Shown: positions 26,487 to 35,660 of the stretch, piece after piece
Position numbering within the stretch: position 1 is the stretch's first letter
Layout: each line of letters begins with the position of its first letter
DNA from: CAZELM01 sp964512995
Lineage (GTDB): Bacteria > CSSED10-310
Assembly: GCA_964512995.1 (NCBI GenBank)
Contig: CAZELM010000012.1
Span: 1-64,000 of the forward strand
Reading direction: 5' to 3'
DNA: 64,000 nt
Notes under the pieces: generated by a model
What the model saw: the letters and a program-made list of their open reading frames with translations, nothing else
Told to the model about the DNA's origin: nothing
Databases searched by the model: none
Program-made: the position numbers and the translations under genes

Positions 26487-27597
26487 CCTGCGTTCTCGTC
26501 TCCGTTCATTTGAACATATCGATGTCATTCTGCTGACACTGACCTTGATCATCTCCTCTCTGGGAATCCTGACAATCTACAGTGTCACGTTTGACGACCC
26601 ATCTCCACAGGATTATAAAAAGCAGGTTCTGTGGGTCGCCATCGGTATCTGTCTTGCACTGATGACCGTGATGGTCGATTATTCAATCTGGAAAAAAATC
26701 GCTCCGATTCTCTATGTAATCACCACATTGCTTCTGATATATCTTCTGGCTTTCGGGAAGAAAGAACTGGGCGTGCAGCGGTGGATTCCGATTCCTGTTC
26801 TGGATATCCGTATTCAACCCAGTGAATTTGCCAAATTAACGCTTATTCTGGTTCTGTCTCGTTGGCTGACGCGTTGGCGTGGCATGGAGCCCAAAATGAA
26901 GGATCTTGTTTTCCCGGCGGCTCTAACGGGGATCCCATTTATCCTGATTCTCTCACAACCCGATCTGGGGACGTCATTATTGATTGTGCCCATTTTCCTG
27001 GCGCTCATTTTTGTCAGCGGATTCAGTCTCAAAAAAATGGCTATTTTAGGTCTCATCGCGCTCTTTCTCGTGATTGTCGTCGGGCCTCATGTCATCAAGC
27101 CATATCAATGGCAACGGATTGTCAGTTTTTTGAATCCTGAAGCGGATCCTCTGGGAGCCGGGTATCATTTGATTCAATCTGAAATCGCTTTTGGTTCTGG
27201 TGGCTTTTGGGGGAAAGGTTTCAGAATGGGTTCTCAAAGCCACCTCGATTTCTTGCCCGTTCAGGATACTGATTTTATATTTTCAGTATGGGGCGAGGAG
27301 CGGGGTTTTCTCGGTTCGGTTCTGTTGTTACTTCTTTTTTCCTTTTTGATCTATCGATCATTGCGCGCTGCACGATTGAGCAATGATTTATTTGGAACAT
27401 ATCTCTGTATCGGATTGACCGTGATGCTTTTCTGTCAGATCTTCATCAATACCGGAATGGTTATTGGCCTGATGCCCATCACGGGTCTTCCCTTGCCATT
27501 CATGAGTTATGGAGGGTCATCCTGCCTGACGAATTTTTTCGCCATTGCGCTGATTTTCAATGTTGGAATGCGCCGATTTTCAGCTTACTCCAAATGA
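26476..27597 (+). CDS. rodA: RodA, SEDS-family peptidoglycan polymerase
   Basis: 373 residues with about ten membrane segments. SEDS landmarks: GVQRWIPIP, IQPSEFAKL, SQPDLGTSLL, AGYHLIQSEIAFGSGGFWGK, FSVWGEERGF and the C-terminal GLPLPFMSYGGSS. It polymerises glycan strands from lipid II with PBP2. It is the last gene of the mreB-mreC-mreD-mrdA-rodA run. Confidence 0.97.
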   Translation: MEINLRSRLRSFEHIDVILLTLTLIISSLGILTIYSVTFDDPSPQDYKKQVLWVAIGICLALMTVMVDYSIWKKIAPILYVITTLLLIYLLAFGKKELGVQRWIPIPVLDIRIQPSEFAKLTLILVLSRWLTRWRGMEPKMKDLVFPAALTGIPFILILSQPDLGTSLLIVPIFLALIFVSGFSLKKMAILGLIALFLVIVVGPHVIKPYQWQRIVSFLNPEADPLGAGYHLIQSEIAFGSGGFWGKGFRMGSQSHLDFLPVQDTDFIFSVWGEERGFLGSVLLLLLFSFLIYRSLRAARLSNDLFGTYLCIGLTVMLFCQIFINTGMVIGLMPITGLPLPFMSYGGSSCLTNFFAIALIFNVGMRRFSAYSK

Positions 27598-27622
27598 TCT
27601 TATTCAATGAATCGAGGAATCT

Positions 27623-30094
27623 ATGTCGAATCTTGATGTATCCCCTCACCGTGAGCAATCCGGTGTTCCTGTTTTAAAGCCTGGGCGCTATATCGGTCTT
27701 GAATGGAACCTGCCTCCGGTAAAAGCTCAGCCACATACTTCGGTTGTGTTGGTTTATCCGGATGTGTATGAAATCGGGATGTCTCATTTCGGCCTTCATG
27801 TGCTATATTCCATTCTGGCTAATGCTCCGGGAGTTACGGTCGAACGAGCATTTTCTCCCTGGCCGGACTTCGAGCAGTATCTTCGGAAAAACCAGTCTCA
27901 CCTTTCCACGCTGGAATCCAATACGCCACTCCACGGTTTCGATATTCTCTTTTTAACACTCCCTCATGAATTGTCGTATACCAATGTTCTTGCGATCATG
28001 GATCTGGGAGGCATCGCATTGCTATCTGAAGACCGGACCGATGGGGATCCGATCGTGATTGCCGGCGGATTATGTACATTGAATCCAAAGCCGATGGAAT
28101 CGTTCATCGATGTTTTTTTTATTGGAGAGGGAGAGGAAGGCATCCGGGAGATAACGGATATCTGCCACCAAACCGGCGGGAAACGGAGTTCGCGTATTGA
28201 AAAATTAACAGCGCTGGCTACGATCCCTGGCTGTTATGTCCCTCGGGTTCATGGAACTCAAACCCGGTATTGTGCTGAGCCATGCATTCATAAACGCATC
28301 GTTCAGGATCTGGAATCCGCTCCCCACCCCTCTCCTCCGCTGGTACCAATCTGCCGCCCGGTTCATGAACGGATCGTGGTCGAAGCTGCCCGGGGTTGTC
28401 CTCGTCAATGCCGATTCTGTCAAGCACGAGTGTATTACAGTCCATTCCGGCAACGAAAACCGGAGACGATATATCGGTTGATTGGGGAGAACATCCGCCA
28501 GACTGGATATGAGGAAGTCTCGCTGCTTTCTTTGAATATCGCCGATTATCCCGAAATTGAGTCGCTTATTCAACGCATTATGCTTCATTTGGCGCCACAG
28601 AACATCGCATTATCGCTTCCATCGCTTCGTCCTGAAAAATTAACAGAATCCATCATTCAAAGCATCCGGCAAGTAAGAAAAACCGGTTTCACACTGGCGC
28701 CCGAAGCTGGAACTGACCGGCTCCGAAAAATCATTCACAAACCGTATCCCACGGATCGACTCTTATCAGGTGCCGCTGCCGTGTTTCAATCCGGATGGTC
28801 CCTGATCAAGCTGTATTTTATGATTGGTCAGCCTTACGAAACCGATGACGATATTGAGGGGATTGTGGAACTGGTGCGGCACATCCGGCAGATCGGGAGG
28901 CGATTACGGGGACCCAAAGCGGAAATTCATATCTCACTCTCCACTTTCATTCCCAAACCTCACACACCATTTCAGTGGTTCGGACAGATCGGCACCGATT
29001 CATTGCATCGCCGGATTTCATATCTCCGTCGAGCGTTGAGAATCCCTGGAATCAAACTATCCTTCCACGATACTAACTCCAGCCGTCTGGAAGCGCTTCT
29101 GGCCAGAGGCGATGAGCGGATGGGTTCGGTTATTCTGGATTCCTATCAAGGGGGGTGCCGATTTGATGCATGGGCGGAGTTTTTCAAGCCGGAAATCTGG
29201 TGGAAGAGCTGTGAGAAGAATGGGATCGATCCTGAAGGGAATGCAACGGCGCACCTGGATTTGCATGCACCGCTCCCCTGGGACTTCATTCACCCTGGAA
29301 TCGACAAGTCTGAAATACTGGCCAGTTCTTTGGCCGCTCAACACCTGTCCGAAACTGAGAGCAAAGAACCCATGGCTGCGGACAGGATCAATCCGGTCAT
29401 TACAACATCGAGACCGCAGTTCCCTCAACCGAAATCTGCCGATTCCAATGCAGCCTGCAAGTTTCTGGGGTTCTACTCGGTTCAGGAAGATTATCGGTTT
29501 TTCGGCCATATGGAGTTATGCAGTTCATTGATCCGAGCTGCTCGACGGGCTCAATTACCGATTGTTTACAGCAGTGGGTTCAATCCGCATCCTCGTTTCT
29601 CGTTTGCATCGCCTCCACCGATCGGATTTGAACGATATTTTGAGCCCCTGGAGTTTCAATTAACGGAAGCACTGGATCCAGCAGACGTGCTTCGATCATT
29701 CAATCAACAGCTTCCGCTCGCCTGCCGATTCCGAATGATTATTCCTCTCGAAAAAGACGGTACTATTTTTAATAGACTTATTTCCGCCACATATGGATTC
29801 CGAACCGAACAGCCGACGGATTCCCTTTTAGAGAAGATGGAAGGAGTGACGGTTTTGTCTCCATCCACGTTCTTTGAAGCGCTGAAAAATCCAGAAAAAA
29901 CAATGATTCGGGCTGGATATAATTTTTTCATTGTTATAAAACATGTCGGGACGGATTCTCCAAAAACGCGAGACATCGCTCATCTTCTTGTAAGAAGAGA
30001 GGATATGCCTCGGAATCGTCCATGGGCTGCACGAATATTCTGGAACTTCGATGAGACAGGAGATAATCCATTGTATATGACCGATGGAAATTGA
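27623..30094 (+). CDS. Radical SAM protein with DUF2344 domain (TIGR03960-type)
   Basis: 823 residues; AGGA four bases before the ATG. A long N-terminal B12-binding-like region has VVLVYPDVYEIGMSHFGLHV and GLCTLNPKPM. The radical SAM core follows, with EAARGCPRQCRFCQA near residue 260 and FTLAPEAGTDRLR. From about residue 610 a DUF2344 domain is present (DYRFFGHMELCSSLIRAARR, YSSGFNPHPRFSFASP). The full-length fusion is a widespread bacterial protein encoded next to RNase G, as here, possibly with a role in RNA or ribosome modification. Its exact reaction is not known to me. Confidence 0.92.
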   Translation: MSNLDVSPHREQSGVPVLKPGRYIGLEWNLPPVKAQPHTSVVLVYPDVYEIGMSHFGLHVLYSILANAPGVTVERAFSPWPDFEQYLRKNQSHLSTLESNTPLHGFDILFLTLPHELSYTNVLAIMDLGGIALLSEDRTDGDPIVIAGGLCTLNPKPMESFIDVFFIGEGEEGIREITDICHQTGGKRSSRIEKLTALATIPGCYVPRVHGTQTRYCAEPCIHKRIVQDLESAPHPSPPLVPICRPVHERIVVEAARGCPRQCRFCQARVYYSPFRQRKPETIYRLIGENIRQTGYEEVSLLSLNIADYPEIESLIQRIMLHLAPQNIALSLPSLRPEKLTESIIQSIRQVRKTGFTLAPEAGTDRLRKIIHKPYPTDRLLSGAAAVFQSGWSLIKLYFMIGQPYETDDDIEGIVELVRHIRQIGRRLRGPKAEIHISLSTFIPKPHTPFQWFGQIGTDSLHRRISYLRRALRIPGIKLSFHDTNSSRLEALLARGDERMGSVILDSYQGGCRFDAWAEFFKPEIWWKSCEKNGIDPEGNATAHLDLHAPLPWDFIHPGIDKSEILASSLAAQHLSETESKEPMAADRINPVITTSRPQFPQPKSADSNAACKFLGFYSVQEDYRFFGHMELCSSLIRAARRAQLPIVYSSGFNPHPRFSFASPPPIGFERYFEPLEFQLTEALDPADVLRSFNQQLPLACRFRMIIPLEKDGTIFNRLISATYGFRTEQPTDSLLEKMEGVTVLSPSTFFEALKNPEKTMIRAGYNFFIVIKHVGTDSPKTRDIAHLLVRREDMPRNRPWAARIFWNFDETGDNPLYMTDGN

Positions 30095-30096
30095 AT

Positions 30097-31617
30097 ATGA
30101 TACGAAATATCTATATAAATGTATCCGAATTAATAACTCGTATCGCACTGATGGAAGATGACAGACTGTCGGAGGTGTATATTGAGAGTGAGGAGAGTCA
30201 ACGCTTAATTGGGAATGTCTACCTCGGACGGGTTACAAAAGTCTTACCGGGTATTCATGCTGCGTTTGTTGATATCGGCCTCAAACGAGACGCATTTCTT
30301 TATGTGCATGATATCGCGCCTGCATTGGCGGAAGAATCTCGCGAATTGCTGAACGAACTGGAGGATGAGGATTCATCCTTTGCCGACACGAGCGAGACCA
30401 TTGCACATCACCTGAAAACACCCATCAATCAAATTCTTCAGCCAGGCCAGAAGATCCTGGTTCAGATCACGCGAGAACCGATGGACATGAAAGGTGCCCG
30501 TGTAACGGCTCACATTACCTTACCGGGTCGATATCTGGTCTTTATGGCCACAGTGAATCATATCGGGATCTCCAAACGGATCGAATCCGAAACAGAACGG
30601 AATCGACTCAAAGGCATCATCGACGCGATACGGCCTTCATCATCCGGAATCATTATCCGCACTGTAGCAGAAGGCCGGGATCAGAAAGATTTCGAGGAAG
30701 ATATTCAGTATCTGGAGAGCACCTGGGCATCTATCCAGGAATCGATGAAAAAGATGAAGCCTCCAGCGCTCATTCACCAGGATCTTGATCCGATTTCCCG
30801 GGTGTTGCGGGATCTGTTCGATCAATCCATTCAAAAAGTGGTCATTGATTCTTTGAAGGAATACGAGCATTGCAGAAAACTTGTCGAATCTTTTGCTCCC
30901 AATCTGATTGAGCGAATTGAATTATACCGGGGAGATGAGATCCCCATTTTCGACAAATACAATATCGAGATTGAAATCGAAAAAGCGCTTCAACGGAAAG
31001 TCCGTCTTCCATCGGGAGGATATCTGGTTTTCGACCAGACAGAAGCGCTGGTGTCTGTGGATGTGAACACAGGCCGTTTTGTCGGGCAGCAGGATTTGGA
31101 AGAGACGGTTCTGAAAACGAATCTGGAAGCAGCCGAAGTGATTGCTCAGCAATTGCGTCTTCGCGACCTGGGTGGCATTATTGTGATTGATTTCATTGAT
31201 ATGGAGAAAGCGGAGAACCGGGAATTTGTGATTGATGCGCTGAAGAAAGCGTTTCTATGTGATCGAGCCAAAGTCAATATTGCACCATTCACATCGATGG
31301 GACTCGTCCAGATGACGCGCAAACGCCTGAAACGCAGTCTGAACCAAACCTTGCTCCAGCATTGCCCTTACTGCCGGGGGGGTGGATTGATCAAACATGC
31401 TCGGATTGCCGCCTTGAAGCTTCTTCAAGATTTAAAGCTCTTTAAAAACAATCCCGCGATTTCCAATATCCGAATCACTGCGCATACCAGCCTTGCTCCG
31501 TATTTGAGTTCAGGCATCGGAGAACTCCAATCCCTGTTTCAATCTGAAGGGAAACAGCTTCAAATCACATTTGACGAATCCATTCACATCGAACAATACG
31601 TCATCACGAAAAATTAG
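30097..31617 (+). CDS. rng: Ribonuclease G (RNase E/G family)
   Basis: 506 residues from ATG 30097 with GGAA seven bases upstream; a TTG two codons earlier is in frame. The S1-like domain (IGNVYLGRVTKVLPGIHAAF, VDIGLKRDAFLYV) is followed by the catalytic DNase-I-like domain with the metal aspartates in SVDVNTGRFVG and GGIIVIDFIDM. The zinc-link is CPYCRGGG. There is no long C-terminal scaffold, so it is RNase G-type. It processes 16S rRNA 5' ends and turns over mRNA. The usual downstream rplU-rpmA-obg genes are absent; an ECF operon follows instead. Confidence 0.95.
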   Translation: MIRNIYINVSELITRIALMEDDRLSEVYIESEESQRLIGNVYLGRVTKVLPGIHAAFVDIGLKRDAFLYVHDIAPALAEESRELLNELEDEDSSFADTSETIAHHLKTPINQILQPGQKILVQITREPMDMKGARVTAHITLPGRYLVFMATVNHIGISKRIESETERNRLKGIIDAIRPSSSGIIIRTVAEGRDQKDFEEDIQYLESTWASIQESMKKMKPPALIHQDLDPISRVLRDLFDQSIQKVVIDSLKEYEHCRKLVESFAPNLIERIELYRGDEIPIFDKYNIEIEIEKALQRKVRLPSGGYLVFDQTEALVSVDVNTGRFVGQQDLEETVLKTNLEAAEVIAQQLRLRDLGGIIVIDFIDMEKAENREFVIDALKKAFLCDRAKVNIAPFTSMGLVQMTRKRLKRSLNQTLLQHCPYCRGGGLIKHARIAALKLLQDLKLFKNNPAISNIRITAHTSLAPYLSSGIGELQSLFQSEGKQLQITFDESIHIEQYVITKN

Positions 31618-31710
31618 TTGGAACCGGAAACCGAATTCTCAGGTTATAAGGATTGAGACGGTTTCTGATTGCAGTGAATTGACTTTCAGAAGAACGGCGG
31701 TATTACACGG

Positions 31711-32307
31711 ATGATTATAAGCGACGATGAACTGATGTGTCGTTTTCAAAATGGAGACGAATCCGCTTTCCGCAGATTACTCGAGCGTTATCAAGATCGA
31801 ATCATGAACTATGTATTCCGTATCGTCAACGACATCGAGACCGCCAAAGATCTGGCTCAAGAAGTATTTATCCGGGTGTACCTGAATGCTGGGAGGTATT
31901 TACCCGGGAGTAAATTTGCACCATGGTTATACCGGATTGCCTCTAATCTCGCAATCAATGAAATTCGTCGAAAGAAAAGATGGCGATTTTTTTCGATTGA
32001 CAATACCAATTCCGATGATGATCGAAGCGCTGGGATGGACTTGGAGGACACGGAAGCAGTCGGAGCTGATGATCAGATTTCCAAAGAAGAAACAACGAGA
32101 CAGATTGAGATGGCACTGGCAAAAATTCCGTTGAAGTATCGATCTCCACTCATACTTCGTGAAATCGAGGGTTATGAATATGAAGAAATCAGCCAGATAC
32201 TCGACATTCCACGAGGAACAGTCAAGTCACGTTTGAATCGGGGGAGAGCGCTGTTGAAAACGGCATTATACCGTTTAGAGGCTCACACCAAATCGGCCAG
32301 AGCCTGA
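31711..32307 (+). CDS. ECF (RpoE-like) RNA polymerase sigma factor
   Basis: 198 residues. Region 2 has MNYVFRIVNDIETAKDLAQE and WLYRIASNLAINEIRRKKRW; the linker is acidic and Ser-rich; region 4 has LREIEGYEYEEISQILDI and RGTVKSRLNRGRALL. It directs transcription of an extracytoplasmic or stress regulon and is held by the anti-sigma factor encoded 11 bases downstream. A third gene for an HtrA-like protein completes the operon. Confidence 0.95.
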   Translation: MIISDDELMCRFQNGDESAFRRLLERYQDRIMNYVFRIVNDIETAKDLAQEVFIRVYLNAGRYLPGSKFAPWLYRIASNLAINEIRRKKRWRFFSIDNTNSDDDRSAGMDLEDTEAVGADDQISKEETTRQIEMALAKIPLKYRSPLILREIEGYEYEEISQILDIPRGTVKSRLNRGRALLKTALYRLEAHTKSARA

Positions 32308-32318
32308 ATGGAGGAATA

Positions 32319-32939
32319 ATGAATTGTTCAAAGATTCGAGAAAATTTGTCGGCATTTGTTGACAAGGAGTTGGATGCTTCAACACTGACCGCGATCAAGG
32401 CGCATCTGATTCGTTGCCCGGATTGCCGCTCGCAAAGGGATCACATCGAGGAGATGGGACGAGACCTCCGATCGATTCCCCCGATCACCGCACCTCCAGA
32501 TTTTGAATTCCAAATCTACGCTGGTATCCGCAATCGTACCGCAAAACTGCAATTCGGATGGAAATATCGGTGGCGTATGGTTACAGTCCCGATTGCTGCT
32601 ATGGTGATAGGCATATTCATTGGCTCTTTTAGTCTCAAACAAATGTTCCGCCCTGTTATGACGACACAGAGCAATGCAGTCACGAACACGATCGGAGTTC
32701 CCGTTCTCCGCGATGATTTTTTATCCAATCCGTCCCTGGTATCGGACAATGGGGATGTTATGGAGTATAAAATGGATCGATACGTTCCCAGACCCATTGA
32801 GCCGATGGAGGTGAACATCATTCCCGAAGACAGCAGTTCGCCTCGCAGACCTAAAGAATCGGGCACATCCTCAAAAATGTCACAACACCGTTATGTATTG
32901 GAGCCAATGCGTGTCAGTTATAATGAAACGATCTATTAG
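32319..32939 (+). CDS. Zinc-finger (zf-HC2) anti-sigma factor
   Basis: 206 residues; GGAGG lies just before the ATG. The N-terminal domain carries the ZAS zinc motif HLIRCPDC (H-x3-C-x2-C) with an upstream Cys at position 3, as in RsrA/ChrR/RseA-like anti-sigma factors. One membrane segment follows (about 88-106, VPIAAMVIGIFIGSFSL). The extracytoplasmic C-terminus of 100 residues is disordered and Pro/Ser-rich. Adjacent to the ECF gene, it should sequester that sigma factor at the membrane. Release by regulated proteolysis is a likely model. Confidence 0.9.
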   Translation: MNCSKIRENLSAFVDKELDASTLTAIKAHLIRCPDCRSQRDHIEEMGRDLRSIPPITAPPDFEFQIYAGIRNRTAKLQFGWKYRWRMVTVPIAAMVIGIFIGSFSLKQMFRPVMTTQSNAVTNTIGVPVLRDDFLSNPSLVSDNGDVMEYKMDRYVPRPIEPMEVNIIPEDSSSPRRPKESGTSSKMSQHRYVLEPMRVSYNETIY

Positions 32940-34482
32940 ATCAGTCCATCCGCATCTCACGGATATTCTCCCCTTGATTGTAAAAGGGGCTGTGATTCTG
33001 ATTTTATCGGCTTCTGATTATCTTCCGACTGCACTATCCGAACAATCCTGGGACCGTGAAACCGTCCAACTGATCGCCAATGCCCGTCCGGCAGTTGTAA
33101 ATATCGAAGCGAAATCACCGATGTCATCCCGGATGGGACCGCTGGGCGATGTCATTGCTTCGCAGATGCAAAATGAGGATGGTCAAGTTCACTGGTATAC
33201 AACGGTTGGTTCTGGAGTGATCTGGGATATTCAAGGCCACGTGGTAACGACTGCATCGGTTGTAAAGGATGCTGTCAAATTTGTTGTTAAAACGGTTGGA
33301 AATCAGTCTTTTGATGCCGAATTGATCGCAAAAGATGAAGAAACAAACCTGGCCATACTCCGTTTCCAATCCAATGAATCCGAATATAAGACAATCCATT
33401 ACCGCATGGATAAGTTACCGGAAGGATCATGGTTAGCCCTTCTGGGATATGGATTTGGTGGTGTTCCAACCATTTCCACCGGGATCGCAGGAATGCCTCC
33501 AGAAGATTATGATCCTTCCCGGAACTGGTTTCAGTTTACAGCGCCGTTGCGAGCCGGAAACAGCGGTGGCGCTTTGATTGACTCAAATGGACAACTGGCG
33601 GGTATTGTTTTGGGTCGTGAAGAAGACATTGGAGTCAACGCGGTTCTCAGACTTTTGACACAACAAGCGCAACCCAGCAACAGCGATGGTCAGACTGCTG
33701 CATATTTTTCAAGTTTCGGAGTTGCAATTCCGGCTCCCAAAGTGGCTCACATCATCCAGAATCTGCTCAACCATGGGAAAGTCATTCGTGGATGGATCGG
33801 AGTGGGTGTAACGCAGACCCCTCTGGGTTCAGACAAAAACAAGTATTGTCTGCTGGTCACACGGATACTGCCGGAAAGCCCGGCTGAACAATCCGGATTG
33901 AAACAGGGGGATCTTTTACTAAAAATTGATGACACTTCCCTCCAACTCCCCTCTGAACTCGGCCGTATCATCAACGCCAAGGAACCCGGCACTATTGTTA
34001 CATTGACTTATATGAGGAATGATGCTGTTCATACGACAGACGTAACTGTCCAACTGAGACCACCGATGCAGAAACGGCTTCAAAGTCCCTTGCATTCTGA
34101 GATACCTGCTAAAATGTTTCCGGAAGAATTTGGGATTGAGCTGCAGGAGCTGAAAATCCTGGAATCGGCAACAGGCATCAGCACTCCAACACTTCAGATA
34201 AAACAGGTCACACCCGGCTCTCCAGCCGAAGCTCAAGGTCTGCAAACCCATGATATCATTCGAAGTATCAATGGAATACCTGTTTCAGATATCAATACTC
34301 TGATGATTCACTGGGCTGTTTTAAACCCGGGTGATTCTGTCGATTTAGCTATCCAGCGTAACAATCAATCCATTATGATCCATTTTGTCATTCCATCGAC
34401 GGCTGGGAAACAATCCATGGGAGCAGATCCGGATACATTGAAAATCCTGGATCATACGGCGGACGGGAATGCCAGCTCATAA
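32911..34482 (+). CDS. HtrA/DegP-like protein with two PDZ domains and a degenerate catalytic triad
   Basis: 523 residues. GTG 32911 is preferred because GGAG (32900-32903) lies seven bases upstream; ATG 32923 and ATG 32893 are alternatives. An N-terminal membrane or signal segment (about 15-38) leads into a trypsin-like domain. Where HtrA has TNNHVV the sequence reads TTASVV, so the catalytic His is Ser116. Where HtrA has the triad Asp (TDLAVLK) it reads TNLAILR (Asn146). The nucleophile is kept in RAGNSGGALID (Ser218). Two PDZ domains follow (about 290-370 and 410-490). With the ECF/anti-sigma pair, it may act as a periplasmic sensor or pseudoprotease. It overlaps the anti-sigma gene by 29 bases. 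Confidence 0.85.
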   Translation: MSVIMKRSIRSVHPHLTDILPLIVKGAVILILSASDYLPTALSEQSWDRETVQLIANARPAVVNIEAKSPMSSRMGPLGDVIASQMQNEDGQVHWYTTVGSGVIWDIQGHVVTTASVVKDAVKFVVKTVGNQSFDAELIAKDEETNLAILRFQSNESEYKTIHYRMDKLPEGSWLALLGYGFGGVPTISTGIAGMPPEDYDPSRNWFQFTAPLRAGNSGGALIDSNGQLAGIVLGREEDIGVNAVLRLLTQQAQPSNSDGQTAAYFSSFGVAIPAPKVAHIIQNLLNHGKVIRGWIGVGVTQTPLGSDKNKYCLLVTRILPESPAEQSGLKQGDLLLKIDDTSLQLPSELGRIINAKEPGTIVTLTYMRNDAVHTTDVTVQLRPPMQKRLQSPLHSEIPAKMFPEEFGIELQELKILESATGISTPTLQIKQVTPGSPAEAQGLQTHDIIRSINGIPVSDINTLMIHWAVLNPGDSVDLAIQRNNQSIMIHFVIPSTAGKQSMGADPDTLKILDHTADGNASS

Positions 34483-34514
34483 ATAATAATCTTTATTCAG
34501 AAACCGAAGATTTC

Positions 34515-35657
34515 TTACTTCCAGATCCCTGGGATTTGACACTGACAACTCGAACATTTCCCGTTTACGATATGGAATTCTTTTATTGAAAATCCATCCC
34601 GGATGATCACTTGCTTACTGCATTTTGGGCACTGCGTATGTTGTGCTTTATGTTTCGGAACGTTGCCCACATATACGTACTTCAAGCCCTCCGATCGAGC
34701 GATATCATACGCTTTATCGAAAACCGGCAACGGTGTCGGCGGTAAATGGGTCAGCCGATACATCGGATGAAACCGGGTAAAATGAAGGGGGACATCTGTA
34801 CCGATATGTGATTTGATCCATCGGGCCATTTTGATGAAATGCGTATCGCTGTCGTTCAATGTCGGTATCACCAGATTGACCAGTTCCAACCAGACGCCTG
34901 ATTTTTTGATCCGTAGAATAGTATCCAGGACTGGCTGAAGTTCCCCATTACATATATCGCGATAATACGCTGGTTCAATGGATTTAAAATCGATTTTTAT
35001 GGCTTTGATCTTCGTCAGCAATTCATCCAGGGCTTGTGAAGACCAAGTGCCATTGGAAACAACGAGAGAATAAATCGACTTTTTATTGGATTCATCGGCA
35101 CAGTCCATGACATATTCAGCCCAGACCGTTGGTTCCGAATAGGTATAGGCAATGGTCCGGCATTTATTTTTTTCCGCTTCGGAGACGATATCGCCGGGAG
35201 CCATTTCTCGAGTACGGAGATCGCCAGGTTTGGCTTGAGCAATCTGCCAATTCTGGCAGAATTTACAGTCAATATTACATCCGACACATGCAATCGAAAA
35301 GGAATTAGTGCCTGGTAATACATGGTAGAACGGTTTTTTTTCGATCGGATCAATGTTCAGAGCGCCTGGATTTCCATACCCCATGGTAAAAAGATTCCCG
35401 CCTCGATTTACTCGAATCTCACAGTATCCGATGTCTTTGTCTTCAAGAAGGCAGCGGCGGAAACACAATTCACACTGTACGATCCTGTCACTCAATTTTG
35501 TATAGAATCGAGCGGGAGTTTCTGAACGGGAGTCAGCCCTGCCAGGTGACGGCCAATTCGACGTGACTGCCATTCCACATAATGTACAGAAAACCCCTCC
35601 CAAAAATTGTCTCCGAGACATGGGAATGCTGACTGAATGCCGATCCGCAGCGGTCAT
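34515..35657 (-). CDS. AmrS-like radical SAM enzyme with Tat signal
   Basis: 380 residues; AGGA six bases before the ATG. The N-terminus carries a twin-arginine signal (SRRQFLGGVFCTLCGMAV). The body matches the AmmeMemoRadiSam radical SAM protein: VQCELCFRRC, GYCEIRVN, GYGNPGALNIDPIEKKP, LPGTNSFSIACVGCN with the cluster motif CNIDCKFCQNW, and TFNEP-like AYTYSEPTVWAEY. A C-terminal zinc-type CPKC...CSSCQC region is present. The AMMECR1 and Memo partners are not in the window. Export of a radical SAM enzyme would be unusual, since the cofactor and reductant are cytoplasmic. It is co-oriented with thiD, four bases apart. Confidence 0.88.
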   Translation of the reverse strand: MTAADRHSVSIPMSRRQFLGGVFCTLCGMAVTSNWPSPGRADSRSETPARFYTKLSDRIVQCELCFRRCLLEDKDIGYCEIRVNRGGNLFTMGYGNPGALNIDPIEKKPFYHVLPGTNSFSIACVGCNIDCKFCQNWQIAQAKPGDLRTREMAPGDIVSEAEKNKCRTIAYTYSEPTVWAEYVMDCADESNKKSIYSLVVSNGTWSSQALDELLTKIKAIKIDFKSIEPAYYRDICNGELQPVLDTILRIKKSGVWLELVNLVIPTLNDSDTHFIKMARWIKSHIGTDVPLHFTRFHPMYRLTHLPPTPLPVFDKAYDIARSEGLKYVYVGNVPKHKAQHTQCPKCSKQVIIRDGFSIKEFHIVNGKCSSCQCQIPGIWK

Positions 35658-35660
35658 TTT

